Shown piece by piece: positions 26,901 through 34,890 of a stretch of 34,890 bases of DNA. The DNA is taken from contig LFTO01000105.1 in the NCBI GenBank assembly GCA_001513335.1, positions 1 to 34,890 on the forward strand, in the 5' to 3' direction. The position numbers were made by a program, and so were the translations under genes. Every line of letters starts with the position of its first letter. Positions within the stretch are counted from its first letter, which is position 1. Origin of the DNA: Clostridiales bacterium DTU086 (GTDB lineage: Bacteria; Bacillota; DTU086). The notes beneath the pieces are model-generated. The model searched no databases, was not told the origin of the DNA, and was given only the letters and a program-made list of their open reading frames with translations.

Positions 26901-28713
26901 GAATTATTACTCTGAAGCGTCCCCCTCCCAAATATTCCTGAACCTGCGTCTCCTCCAGACCGATGAAAATCTGCGCATCGGGGGCTGCATTTTCGTCACA
27001 GACAACAACAGCCTGAGTACCTCCGGTGGTGGGTCCCCGGTTAGGATAAATGCTTTTTACACTGGGAGAAACTTCAGGGGGATCTTCGAACAAAACCCCG
27101 TTTTTTAATACAGCCTGACCAAGTCCGGTATCAGGATCATAGTCAGCGTTTCTGACTATTACATCATAATGACCCGTTGCCTCTACGGCAGGAATACGGG
27201 CATAAACTGTGTTCAAGTCAACAACCCGGACTTCAGGAGATCTGGTTAGCTTTCCTCCACCTCTAAAAAACACTCTTGCATTGGGATAGAACTGTTCGCC
27301 GGAAATAACCACTATACTCCCCCCGGCGGTGTTTACCACACTTGGGGTTACGGAGTCAACCACAGGATAGCTTACATATGTAAAACCTCCCGTGAGAATG
27401 TCAAAAGCACCATCAGGGTTTGTTACTTTAACATCACAGGGTCCCGGCGTCCCCGGAGGGGTAATGACTCGCAGATTGTACCAGTCGGAAGCATCCAGGA
27501 GAACCTGTGCCTCCTTACCCCCAATAGTTACGGTAGACCCGGAGATAAAACCGCGGCCGGAAATTAAGATTTCATCTCCGCCTTTAGCCGTACCCTGTGA
27601 AGGAGAAACAGAATCTATACTCGGCTGGCTTAAAGGAGGCAGATAGGTAAAACCATTCTCCAGTACCCGCTGGCCAAAACGGTTATAAACAACTACGTCC
27701 TTGACCCCGTCCTGGCTGGGAGGAAGAATAAATTCAATCTCTGTATTGGTTACATTCCGGATCCTGTGCCTTTCCACTTCGGTGGTTGCCCCTGTAGTAC
27801 CATCTTCATTTTTGTGTACGAATTTTACCCATACAGTGGCATCTTCCAGGAAATTGCCCCCGGAGATAACAGCATAGACTTCTCCGGTAACAGAAGCATA
27901 TTCAGGTGTAATACCGGTAATTGAAAGATTGCACGTTTTGTAGATCCAACCGTTACGCGAAGTGACCGACCCCAGGTCAGGGTTTACTACACGGACATCC
28001 ACGCTCCCCGTCTCCGTACCTGGCGGAGCAACAGCAATAATTGCCATTTCCTTTTCTCCCTCAACATAACCGGGGAGCCCGCTTTCGTAATTGGGAACCT
28101 GCCCGGGATTGATGCTGATTACTTCTTTTACCTTGGCTTCAACCCATTCTGTACCCTTGCCAAAATAAACGGCGGATACAACGCTCCCTTCAGAGCGGAA
28201 GTCCGTCCCCACAATGACAACGTCATTGCCCCCCTCAAGGGGTCCCGAGTTAATAGCCTTTCCCTGTTCCTGGCAGAACAGCTCCCGGTCATAAATCTCA
28301 GTAATTTTAGGGTTGCTGTCGGGTATTACATATGTAAAACCATTTTTTAGGACACTCTCTTGCTCGACACCGTTTACCTTTTGTACAACTTTTACATTAC
28401 AGGAGCGTTCTGTTTCCCATTCTTCTAGATCTCCCATAGGTGTCAGGGCTTTAAGGGTTCTGCTGTCAATAAAAGTAAGACCGGCCACAGGCTTTCCGTC
28501 AATATACACTTCAAGTGTATTGGAACCGGTAGGCTTAACAAAATTTATCCCCTTTATGGTAATAGGGGTATTCTGGTCCACTGCACCCCTGTTCGGGGTA
28601 ACACTGACAACCCGCATCTCGTCGGCAAAAACAGCGGAAATGTTTAAGAAAATAAAAAAAACTAGACAAATTAATAATAAAGTCCGGTTTCTTTTCAAAA
28701 GGGTCATATCCAT
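23959..28713 (-). CDS. giant exported IPT/TIG-repeat protein with FN3 domain (1584 aa)
   Basis: Signal peptide (LLLICLVFFIFLNISAVFADE); 13 units of the type 'ITSVTPNxGPxxGGTxITIxGxDF' by my count; FN3-like segment 'PDTPGALEATPVDKFTIKLEWDTSEFANYFEIYVRE...YYVTGLEPGTTYYFQVRAVNELGLSGFS'. Confidence 0.92.
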   Translation of the reverse strand: MDMTLLKRNRTLLLICLVFFIFLNISAVFADEMRVVSVTPNRGAVDQNTPITIKGINFVKPTGSNTLEVYIDGKPVAGLTFIDSRTLKALTPMGDLEEWETERSCNVKVVQKVNGVEQESVLKNGFTYVIPDSNPKITEIYDRELFCQEQGKAINSGPLEGGNDVVIVGTDFRSEGSVVSAVYFGKGTEWVEAKVKEVISINPGQVPNYESGLPGYVEGEKEMAIIAVAPPGTETGSVDVRVVNPDLGSVTSRNGWIYKTCNLSITGITPEYASVTGEVYAVISGGNFLEDATVWVKFVHKNEDGTTGATTEVERHRIRNVTNTEIEFILPPSQDGVKDVVVYNRFGQRVLENGFTYLPPLSQPSIDSVSPSQGTAKGGDEILISGRGFISGSTVTIGGKEAQVLLDASDWYNLRVITPPGTPGPCDVKVTNPDGAFDILTGGFTYVSYPVVDSVTPSVVNTAGGSIVVISGEQFYPNARVFFRGGGKLTRSPEVRVVDLNTVYARIPAVEATGHYDVIVRNADYDPDTGLGQAVLKNGVLFEDPPEVSPSVKSIYPNRGPTTGGTQAVVVCDENAAPDAQIFIGLEETQVQEYLGGGRFRVIIPPNEEGDYKVTVTNPDGGTGVSKDAIFQYRVPSTEMKITSITPNTGSTEGGTYVTIRGTDFRSGAEVYFGSNEAENVTVTLEDAASKTYKITCYTPEGELGFVDVAVINPDNSFGIAIVEDGFEYRKPASQPEITSVMPVSGPTTGGTKITVKGKDFRTGLRLYLDGLPASDVVLVDSEIITAVTPAHGPGKTCVTVVNYDGGSFTYGDEEQETGFTYAVAGSSPKVDSVEPGFGPAGKTTWTTITGLDFRVNAKVYFGAVEAPVVEYKDYKTLRALAPAQEAGTVDVTVVNEDFGTGTLKGGFTYRSSAPEILSVNPNSGSRAGGDKITIFGREFVVEYLGGSLSVAPAVYFEQGELSVEAEVRTGSTTEELFIVTPPAPNGVIGFYDVRVVNHDGAKAVLKDGFKYLAPDSKPEISMIEPASGTVLGGTPIKIYGKDFRDDALVFIGGKEATGVQVVDDTTIKAVTPAHSPGSKDVTIVNYDGGSFTLEQGFTYMTPLSEPQITSVSPNKGPQTGGTVITVTGRDFREGVQVYVGGELCHDIIFVNYKTITAVTPGGEPGPADVTVVNDDMGSFTLKNGFTFIYVELPVIGRVTPNQGPSEGGTEITIIGDNFAKGVSVKIGGRDADILNVTANEIRAVTPPGEVGWQDVAVTNPDGGKAVLERGFEYKRSRTVPDTPGALEATPVDKFTIKLEWDTSEFANYFEIYVRERGEDNYRFVDQTKSNVNVYYVTGLEPGTTYYFQVRAVNELGLSGFSATDSARTKSGSSRTEADEEREEIEENVQVILGQGSVTFAASTRTALRDCSYTFDFTDALSQKNPVKIVQINGDVAEDIDREVGIILPGCRISIPSALWNLPALNSLSSREKREAVVRVILTDAGQREAESALAYLPYGAKVISRVYSLQLEVVSRGKSEAVGLFSYPVNITLDVPAGYMLRNAAVYSRNLYGTWAKAPGSTVTLSTARAYTYNSTTFLLASF

Positions 28714-28731
28714 CTCCCCACAGTCTAAGCG

Positions 28732-28983
28732 TTAACCTTTTTCCCGTGCCCCCACTGACTCGTCCAGCAAATACTGAATTCCTGCGAACTGATCAGGCGC
28801 AATTTCGGCGGCCAGTTTGTTTTCCTCAACAATGGCATCATAAACCTCCTTGCGGTACACCGATACCGCTTTGGGAGCCTCAACACCCAGCTTTACTTTA
28901 TCCCCGGAGACTTCAAGCACGGTGAGTACGATGTCGTCCCCAATTACCAGGGTTTGTCCTTTTTTGCGGGAAAGTACCAGCAT
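28732..28983 (-). CDS. csrA: carbon storage regulator / translational repressor CsrA
   Basis: [48 protein letters not shown] is canonical CsrA. Confidence 0.97.
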   Translation of the reverse strand: MLVLSRKKGQTLVIGDDIVLTVLEVSGDKVKLGVEAPKAVSVYRKEVYDAIVEENKLAAEIAPDQFAGIQYLLDESVGAREKG

Positions 28984-29454
28984 CTATGCCTCACCTGCTC
29001 TCTGGAGAGAATCGTTCTCCGGTGGAATTTCCTTGAACAACCTGTGTTTTGTTGTATAGCCGCTGTGGGAAATGACTACCTGCTTGCCGGTCCTGTTTTT
29101 TACGTTAATGACCACAGGTCCCACAAGGTTGGCAGTCATATCTTTCACCCCTGTCTTAGGAACGGTGACAATAGACTGGATAACCAAATCTTCACGGCTG
29201 CTTATATCTAAGGCCTGACACAGGGCCGGTTCCAGGTCCACTGCATAATCGGCAAAAAATACAAAAGGGTCAGCCAGCAGAAATGCCACCTGGGGCTCTT
29301 CCGTGGACTGCATCCAGGTAAATATCTGGCTGTTATCCACAGGAAGAAGGGTGAAACTCTTAAGAGTATCAAAACCCAGCAGTCCTTCTTTAAATCTTAT
29401 GATTTGTTCAGGATCCACTTCAATTTCTCCAAAACGGGAAGTCGCTATCTTCAT
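28984..29454 (-). CDS. fliW: flagellar assembly factor FliW
   Basis: IRFKEGLLGFDTLKSFTLLPVD...LLADPFVFFADY...GPVVINVKNRTGKQVV; directly upstream of csrA. Confidence 0.95.
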   Translation of the reverse strand: MKIATSRFGEIEVDPEQIIRFKEGLLGFDTLKSFTLLPVDNSQIFTWMQSTEEPQVAFLLADPFVFFADYAVDLEPALCQALDISSREDLVIQSIVTVPKTGVKDMTANLVGPVVINVKNRTGKQVVISHSGYTTKHRLFKEIPPENDSLQRAGEA

Positions 29455-29459
29455 TCATA

Positions 29460-30395
29460 TCACCTCAAATAATCCAATAGGGTAGGCTGAATAACCTGAG
29501 CCCCCGTTGCCAGGGCAGCGTTATAGACCGCTGCAGCAGTAGCAAAATTCATTGAAGCTTCCGCCCAGTCCACATCCTCAAGCTTGGAAAGCATTTCTGT
29601 CAAGTTAATGTTGCTGGTAAAAGCCCTGTCCTGTGCAACTTCCAGTCTGTTGCTCCTGGCACCCAGAACGGCCCTCTGGGACACGATATGGTTGGAGGCC
29701 CCATCTATCCCTTCGAGAACAGAACCTCCCAAAGCTTCCTGGTCACCACTGGAGAGGGCCTCTTTTAAATCCAGTAATGCCTCAAAAACGTCAGCAGATA
29801 CAGTTGTATCATCCGATACAGATTGATATTTTGTATCCGCCGCAAAAAAAAGCCTATTACCAGGGATATTGACAGGGATTGTAACACCCCGCGCAACTTC
29901 CCACAGCATTTCACCGGTGTCACCTTTGTACTCAACCGTATCACCAACCCGTTTGAAGGGAGGTTCCTCACTTTTGAATCCTCCAAAAACATATCTCCCG
30001 TCAAAACTGGTATTGGCTACTTCAATAACTTCATCAATGAGTTCGTCTACCTCGGCAAGTACGTGTTGACGGTCAGAATCTGACATATCTCCGTTAGCGG
30101 CATCTATTGCCAGTTCCCGGGCCCTGTTGAGAATATCAGATACGGTTGCCAGGGCAGACTCCGCATTATCAATAAATCCCTGAGCATTCTCCATATTCTC
30201 TTGGTATTTTTCCTGTTCATGAACCATTGATTGGAGGCGCATTATCCTGGCCACGTTGACAGGATCATCTGAGGGACGGGATACTTTTTTACCTGAAGAC
30301 ATCTGTTCCTGCATCTTTTGCAGCCTTTTTAAATTCCTGTTAAGGTTGCTCAAAATCGTGTCTGCAATCATTCCGTTGGTAACTCGCATTGACAC
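29460..30395 (-). CDS. flgL: flagellar hook-associated protein 3
   Basis: MRVTNGMIADTILSNLNRNLKRLQKMQEQMSSGKKVSRPSDDPVNVARIMRLQS and FDGRYVFGGF; C-terminal flagellin-like helix. Confidence 0.95.
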   Translation of the reverse strand: MSMRVTNGMIADTILSNLNRNLKRLQKMQEQMSSGKKVSRPSDDPVNVARIMRLQSMVHEQEKYQENMENAQGFIDNAESALATVSDILNRARELAIDAANGDMSDSDRQHVLAEVDELIDEVIEVANTSFDGRYVFGGFKSEEPPFKRVGDTVEYKGDTGEMLWEVARGVTIPVNIPGNRLFFAADTKYQSVSDDTTVSADVFEALLDLKEALSSGDQEALGGSVLEGIDGASNHIVSQRAVLGARSNRLEVAQDRAFTSNINLTEMLSKLEDVDWAEASMNFATAAAVYNAALATGAQVIQPTLLDYLR

Positions 30396-30403
30396 TCCCT
30401 CCC

Positions 30404-31813
30404 TTACATTGCAGTGCGGTTAATCAAAGTGTCCAGGAGCTGGTCCATGGTATTCAGAAAACGGGCAGCAGCCTGGTATGAGTGCTGGCATTCAATCATA
30501 TGAGCCAACTCCTCGTCTATAGATACGCCGGAAATGCTCTCCTTCCGTTCTCCCAACTGTCCCACCAAAGCTTCCTGGTTCTCTTTCATACGCCGGGACT
30601 CATTAGTATCTACACCAAGCCGGGAAATGAGATTCCGGTAATCATCGTCAAACCCCTTTTCCCGCAGTCTGCTGACAGCCAGGGCATTTGACCCGTCACC
30701 GGGACCTCCGTCCGGGGCAGATGCAGCGGCAATTTTAGAAACATCGGACTTGATATTAGGGTTTACTTCGATAAAGTCGGCAGCAGGTTCACCCCAAAAA
30801 AAAGATTGTCCTGGTTCGCCGTCAATGTCATATCCTTGTGTGTGTTGGGCATTTACTTCAGTGATAAGATTCGCAACAAAAGTCTCCAAATCTTCCTTGT
30901 ACTGATCCAACATTTCCTTGGAATTAAAGAGACCTTTCAGCTCACCCCTGGATACTGTTATTTCGATTTCCTCAGTTTGCTCACCGGAACCTTTCACCAA
31001 AACAGCAGAATCATCTTGGATTTTTAGAGTATTAAAACTGCCTCCGGCACCATCTACCAACGGGCTGTCATAAATGCCGGTTTCCGTATTAAAAAAGTTA
31101 ACATCAATGGTCCCGTCATCATTTTCTTGAAACTTGAAATCAATTACTCCCGCTAATTCATCCAGAAGCAGGTCCCTCTGGTCCATCAGATCATTGGGTT
31201 CAAAACCAGCAGTCTTCAGCGTTTTTATCTGGTTGTTCAATGCATCAATTTGCTCTGCAATTGAATTTACCTGATCAACTTTTATCTTTATAATATTGTC
31301 CATATCCTCCGAAAGAGCACCCAGCTGCATCTTGGTGTGGCGCAGGGCATCACACAATGAGGAAGCCGTTTCCACCACTGTAGTCCGGACAGCACTGCTG
31401 GTGCCCTCTGAGTTCATACTTAACTGGAGCCAGCTGTCCCAAAACTGGGTGAGCAGGGAGTTTAACCCCGTTTCTGTAGGCTCCTGAAAAATTATTTCTA
31501 TCTGTTCAAGAGTATCCTGTTTAATTGTCCATTCACCCAGGATACCCTTCTCTTTTCTTATCTGCACATCCAGGTACGCATCCCTCAGCCTTTCAATCCT
31601 TGCCACATCCACACCGGTTCCCACCTGGCCGACCATACCTGAACTGTTGATTGAAGGCATCGGCCAGGGTGGAGTTGTTTCCAGGACCGCACGCTGCCGG
31701 GAAAAACCATCCGTTTCCGCATTGGCAATATTGTGGGCATATGTTTCCAAAGACAACTGCTGGGCCTGCATGGCCCTGAGACAAATATAAAGACCGCTGA
31801 AAGTGGACGGCAT
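30404..31813 (-). CDS. flgK: flagellar hook-associated protein 1
   Basis: MPSTFSGLYICLRAMQAQQLSLETYAHNIANAETDGFSRQRAVLET...; C-terminus QHSYQAAARFLNTMDQLLDTLIN. Start reset from 31888 to 31813, which removes the overlap with flgN. Confidence 0.94.
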   Translation of the reverse strand: MPSTFSGLYICLRAMQAQQLSLETYAHNIANAETDGFSRQRAVLETTPPWPMPSINSSGMVGQVGTGVDVARIERLRDAYLDVQIRKEKGILGEWTIKQDTLEQIEIIFQEPTETGLNSLLTQFWDSWLQLSMNSEGTSSAVRTTVVETASSLCDALRHTKMQLGALSEDMDNIIKIKVDQVNSIAEQIDALNNQIKTLKTAGFEPNDLMDQRDLLLDELAGVIDFKFQENDDGTIDVNFFNTETGIYDSPLVDGAGGSFNTLKIQDDSAVLVKGSGEQTEEIEITVSRGELKGLFNSKEMLDQYKEDLETFVANLITEVNAQHTQGYDIDGEPGQSFFWGEPAADFIEVNPNIKSDVSKIAAASAPDGGPGDGSNALAVSRLREKGFDDDYRNLISRLGVDTNESRRMKENQEALVGQLGERKESISGVSIDEELAHMIECQHSYQAAARFLNTMDQLLDTLINRTAM

Positions 31814-31832
31814 TACTTCACACCCTTTCCAA

Positions 31833-32333
31833 CTACACAGTCCGGTTGACAAACGGTGACTGGAGCCCCCTGTGGTATACATCCCCACTTTTGCTGTAAG
31901 TCAGCTTGCTGTCAGGCTGCAGTGCACTGATTATGGTACCGGCATAAGCAGCAGCCTGCCTGAGCAACAGCTGGTTAAGCTCGTTGTATTGCTTCAGTTC
32001 CGTATAAGAAGCGTTCAGTGCTTCCGCTTCTTTTTCCAGGCTGTTTGCCAATACAGGCTCTTTTTCTTTGACTGCTGCAATCAGTTCTTTCAGGCCTGTA
32101 CCCTCTGCCAGCCCCAACCTGCCGGCTGCCCGGCAGTGAATTTCCATTCTTTCTTCTTCAAGCTGCGCCAGCTGCTGGGACAGAACGGTAATCTCCTTGC
32201 ACAAAGCAAAAAGCTCCTGGACATTATCTTCCTTTAACGCATTTCTTTCAGCTCTGGACAGTTCAAGAAGCCCACCGGAGCAGCGGGACTGTTTCCTGAG
32301 GACTTCCAGCAGCTCTGTCAAATAGCTATTCAT
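31833..32333 (-). CDS. flgN: FlgN-family flagellar export chaperone
   Basis: Helical ORF between flgM and flgK in conserved order; LTELLEVLRKQSRCSGGLLELSRAERNALKEDNVQELFALCKEITVLSQQLAQLEEER. Confidence 0.85.
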   Translation of the reverse strand: MNSYLTELLEVLRKQSRCSGGLLELSRAERNALKEDNVQELFALCKEITVLSQQLAQLEEERMEIHCRAAGRLGLAEGTGLKELIAAVKEKEPVLANSLEKEAEALNASYTELKQYNELNQLLLRQAAAYAGTIISALQPDSKLTYSKSGDVYHRGLQSPFVNRTV

Positions 32334-32634
32334 TTTTTACATCCCCTGCCCGGCTCCAGCCTGTATATTTGAGAATGGCATCTGCAAGTTTCTTGGCAGG
32401 AACGTGGTACTGCCCTGTATCGATTTTGTTCTTCAGGTCTTCCACTTTTTCCAACCTTACGTCATCGAGAGCCAGGGTATTCTGGACCAGTTTTTGCATT
32501 TCCTTAGCCGCCTTTGATATTTCTACACTATCCCCGCCTTGTTCAGCTTCGTTAGGCTTTAAGTCAGGTTCTTTCACTGGTCTATGACCGTATACTTTTG
32601 AAATGTAGCCCTTTCCTATACCCCTAATTACCAT
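32326..32634 (-). CDS. flgM: anti-sigma28 factor FlgM
   Basis: DSVEISKAAKEMQKLVQ...RLEKVEDLKNKIDTGQYHVPAKKLADAIL is the FlgM signature. Confidence 0.94.
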   Translation of the reverse strand: MVIRGIGKGYISKVYGHRPVKEPDLKPNEAEQGGDSVEISKAAKEMQKLVQNTLALDDVRLEKVEDLKNKIDTGQYHVPAKKLADAILKYTGWSRAGDVKNE

Positions 32635-32668
32635 ACAATCACCTACATCAGAATTTCCCTTAAGAGAT

Positions 32669-32696
32669 TTATCGGCACACGGGATAAATATCTTTA
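32669..32696 (-). promoter_or_regulatory. sigma28 (SigD) promoter upstream of flgM
   Basis: Minus strand TAAA-GATATTTATCCCGTGT-GCCGATAA (N16), same architecture as the flagellin promoter. Confidence 0.88.
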
Positions 32697-32726
32697 GAAG
32701 AAATTTATTCTATATTTAACATCACC

Positions 32727-33779
32727 CTATTTCCCTACTGCACGGATTATTGCTGCGGCAATGCTGTCAACAGGGTGGATCTCATCTATAACTCCGGCAT
32801 TTATGGCTGCTTTGGGCATACCAAAAACAGTGCAGGTCTGTTCTGCCTCCGCCAGGCAGCTCCCGCCCCTTCTTTTTATTTCTTTAAGGCCACGGACACC
32901 GTCACTGCCCATTCCTGTCATTATTACGCCGAGAACACTGTTTCCATAGACTTCCGCCGCCGATAACATTGTCACGTCAACGGAAGGCTTAAAAACCGTA
33001 CTGACGTTTGCCTCACTGCGCAAGGTAATATGCGCTCCTCCAAGCCCCTTTTCTACATACATTTGTCTTCCTGCCGGTGCCACCAGGGCCAGACCTGGCT
33101 TAATCAAATCTCCCTCCTGGGCTTCCTTTACAAAAATGTGGCTGCTTTGATTGAGCCGTTCGGCCAGGGCACGGGTGAAGCCTTCAGGCATATGCTGAAC
33201 AATAAGTACACCTGCAGGAATGTCTTTAGGGAGTTTAGGAACAACCTTCTGCAGGGCAGAGGGACCTCCCGTCGATGTCCCAATTACTACCAATCGAATG
33301 CCCCCGGGGCGAATGGCCAGTTGAGGAAAGGTCTCCAAAGACAAGTGCTGCACTCCGGCAGTGAAGTGCTTAGCAGCCACAGGTACCGTTGCTGCCAGTT
33401 TGATTTTAGCAGGCAGTTCAAAAGCCAGCTGCTCAAGTTCCTCTTGATTTGCTGGCTTGAGGATAAAATCTACTGCCCCCAGTTCCAGGGCTTTAAGGGT
33501 CGTATGGGCGCCCTTTCCGGTCACTGCACTAAGCATCACCACCGGCACAGGGTATATCTCCATGATTTTTTTCAGTGTTTCCAAACCATCCATCAGGGGC
33601 ATCTCAACATCAAGGGTTACTACGTCAGGTTTTAATTTGACGATTCTGTCTACGGCCTCCCGGCCGTTGCGGGCACGACCGACAATGCGAATGTGTTTGT
33701 CCTTTTCTACAATTTTTGTTATCATCTGCCGCATTACTGCGGAATCGTCAATAACAAACAGTCTTATTTCCAGGTCCAT
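32727..33779 (-). CDS. cheB: chemotaxis response regulator protein-glutamate methylesterase
   Basis: Receiver domain (FVIDDSAVMRQMI, VTLDVEMPLMDGLETL) plus CheB catalytic motifs (VVIGTSTGGPSALQKV, QHMPEGFTRALAERLN, GMGSDGVRGLKEIKRRGG). Confidence 0.96.
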   Translation of the reverse strand: MDLEIRLFVIDDSAVMRQMITKIVEKDKHIRIVGRARNGREAVDRIVKLKPDVVTLDVEMPLMDGLETLKKIMEIYPVPVVMLSAVTGKGAHTTLKALELGAVDFILKPANQEELEQLAFELPAKIKLAATVPVAAKHFTAGVQHLSLETFPQLAIRPGGIRLVVIGTSTGGPSALQKVVPKLPKDIPAGVLIVQHMPEGFTRALAERLNQSSHIFVKEAQEGDLIKPGLALVAPAGRQMYVEKGLGGAHITLRSEANVSTVFKPSVDVTMLSAAEVYGNSVLGVIMTGMGSDGVRGLKEIKRRGGSCLAEAEQTCTVFGMPKAAINAGVIDEIHPVDSIAAAIIRAVGK

Positions 33780-33781
33780 AG

Positions 33782-34890
33782 CTATTCCGCTCCTGCAGTT
33801 TGAACTAATCCACGGACATCCAGTATCAGTGCCACGCTGCCATCACCCATGATGGTAGCTCCGGCCAATCCATGAATGTCTCCTATGTATCCTCCCAAAG
33901 ATTTAATTACTATTTCCTGCTCTCCCACAAGCTCGTCCACAACAATGCCGATGCGTTTATCCTGAACCCCGACAACTACCACAGGCACGCTGCCTTCCGC
34001 GGGCAGTTCTCCTCCCCTGCCAAGGAGATAATCCAGGAGAAACAGGGATAGAAAACTGTCCCGGACAAGGGCAACCTTGTTGCCCTGCATGCTCTGTACC
34101 CGGCTGCAGTCAATTTCAATTATTTCCAAGACATTAGCCAGGGGCAGGGCAAAAATCCGGCCCCCCTGTTTGATCAACAGAGATCTGCTGATGGCCAGGG
34201 TCAGGGGGAGCTTGATGGTAAACTTTGTACCGGCACCTTTTTTCGAATGGATTTCAATAATCCCGTTAATTTTTTCAATATGGGTGCGGACAATATCCAT
34301 ACCCACACCACGTCCGGAAATGTCAGTAACCTGCTGGGCCGTTGAAAAGCCGGGCAGGAAAATGAGGTTCAATGCCTCCTGGTCCGACATCTTATCGGCA
34401 GCCTGCTGGCTGATCAACTCTTTGTTCACTGCTTTTTCCTTGATCGCCTGGGGATCCATACCTCTTCCGTCATCCTCAACGGTAATTACTATCTGGTTCT
34501 CCTGGTGAGCAGCAGTAAGCCTGATGGTACCTTGAGCCTGCTTACCCAGGGCCACCCTTTCCTCCGGCGGTTCAATACCGTGGTCAATGGAATTGCGCAG
34601 CAGGTGAATGAGCGGGTCACCAATCTCCTCAATTACAGTACGGTCCAGTTCCGTCTCCCGACCTTCGATAATAAAGTTTATGTCCCTGTTAAATTTGTGG
34701 GACAGATCCCGCACCATTCGCGGAAAACGGTTGAAAACCTGGTCGATCGGAAACATGCGGGCCTGCATTATTTCCTCCTGCAGTTCCCCGGTCAAACGGG
34801 CAATGTGCAGGGATATCTCTTCCATGGCCTCAGTGAGAAATTCCGAACCTACCACACCCCGTATCTTACCGCTCACTGACTCCAGGCGGG
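33782..34890 (-). CDS. cheA: chemotaxis histidine kinase CheA (3' part; runs off the right edge)
   Basis: RDLSHKFNRDINFIIEGRETELDRTVIEEIGDPLIHLLRNSIDHGIEPPEERVALGK, VEDDGRGMD, GRGVGMDIVRTHIEKINGIIEIHSKKGAGTKFTIKLPLTLAI; CheW-like C-terminus. Confidence 0.95.
   Translation of the reverse strand, partial: RLESVSGKIRGVVGSEFLTEAMEEISLHIARLTGELQEEIMQARMFPIDQVFNRFPRMVRDLSHKFNRDINFIIEGRETELDRTVIEEIGDPLIHLLRNSIDHGIEPPEERVALGKQAQGTIRLTAAHQENQIVITVEDDGRGMDPQAIKEKAVNKELISQQAADKMSDQEALNLIFLPGFSTAQQVTDISGRGVGMDIVRTHIEKINGIIEIHSKKGAGTKFTIKLPLTLAISRSLLIKQGGRIFALPLANVLEIIEIDCSRVQSMQGNKVALVRDSFLSLFLLDYLLGRGGELPAEGSVPVVVVGVQDKRIGIVVDELVGEQEIVIKSLGGYIGDIHGLAGATIMGDGSVALILDVRGLVQTAGAE

Noticed and set aside
33030-33635. 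201 aa plus-strand ORF antisense to cheB
   Set aside because: Overlaps well-conserved CheB motifs; no recognisable domain or RBS support.
1-34890. tRNA or rRNA genes, integrases, transposases
   Set aside because: None recognised in the ORF track or in the intergenic sequence by eye; the glycan-island remodelling therefore has no visible mobile element in this window.

Overview
The window is almost entirely minus-strand and looks like a late flagellar / flagellin-glycosylation / cell-surface region of a Gram-positive, Peptococcaceae-like Firmicute; the taxon is inferred from gene style only. In transcription order (right to left) it contains: the cheA 3' part, cheB, a sigma28-type promoter, flgM-flgN-flgK-flgL-fliW-csrA, a giant 13x IPT/TIG + FN3 exported protein, two SLH-domain exported proteins separated from it by a cluster of 'GATCCTTCGCTTCGCTCAGGATGAC' repeats, a stand-alone sufC-sufB-like pair, flagellin with a sigma28 promoter and GGA-rich leader, and a flagellin-glycan operon of about 12 kb. 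That operon starts at a sigma28-like promoter, ends at a terminator, and carries a small unknown ORF, a Maf/DUF115 glycosyltransferase, radical SAM, legF/ptmE-like nucleotidyltransferase, legB-like dehydratase, neuD, neuB/legI, ATP-grasp, HAD, neuC/legG, PIG-L deacetylase and neuA. It is followed by an SNase-like lipoprotein, flaG, fliD and a small fliT-like ORF. The most interesting observations are: (1) the legionaminic-type nonulosonate operon lacks an intact legC aminotransferase, and a frameshifted legC N-terminal remnant lies exactly where legC is expected, next to a nucleotidyltransferase C-terminal remnant; (2) PIG-L deacetylase, ATP-grasp, HAD and radical SAM genes sit inside the operon, suggesting an uncharacterised nonulosonate N-modification; (3) the giant IPT protein starts 18 bp after csrA, so it may be co-transcribed with the sigma28 flagellar operon.
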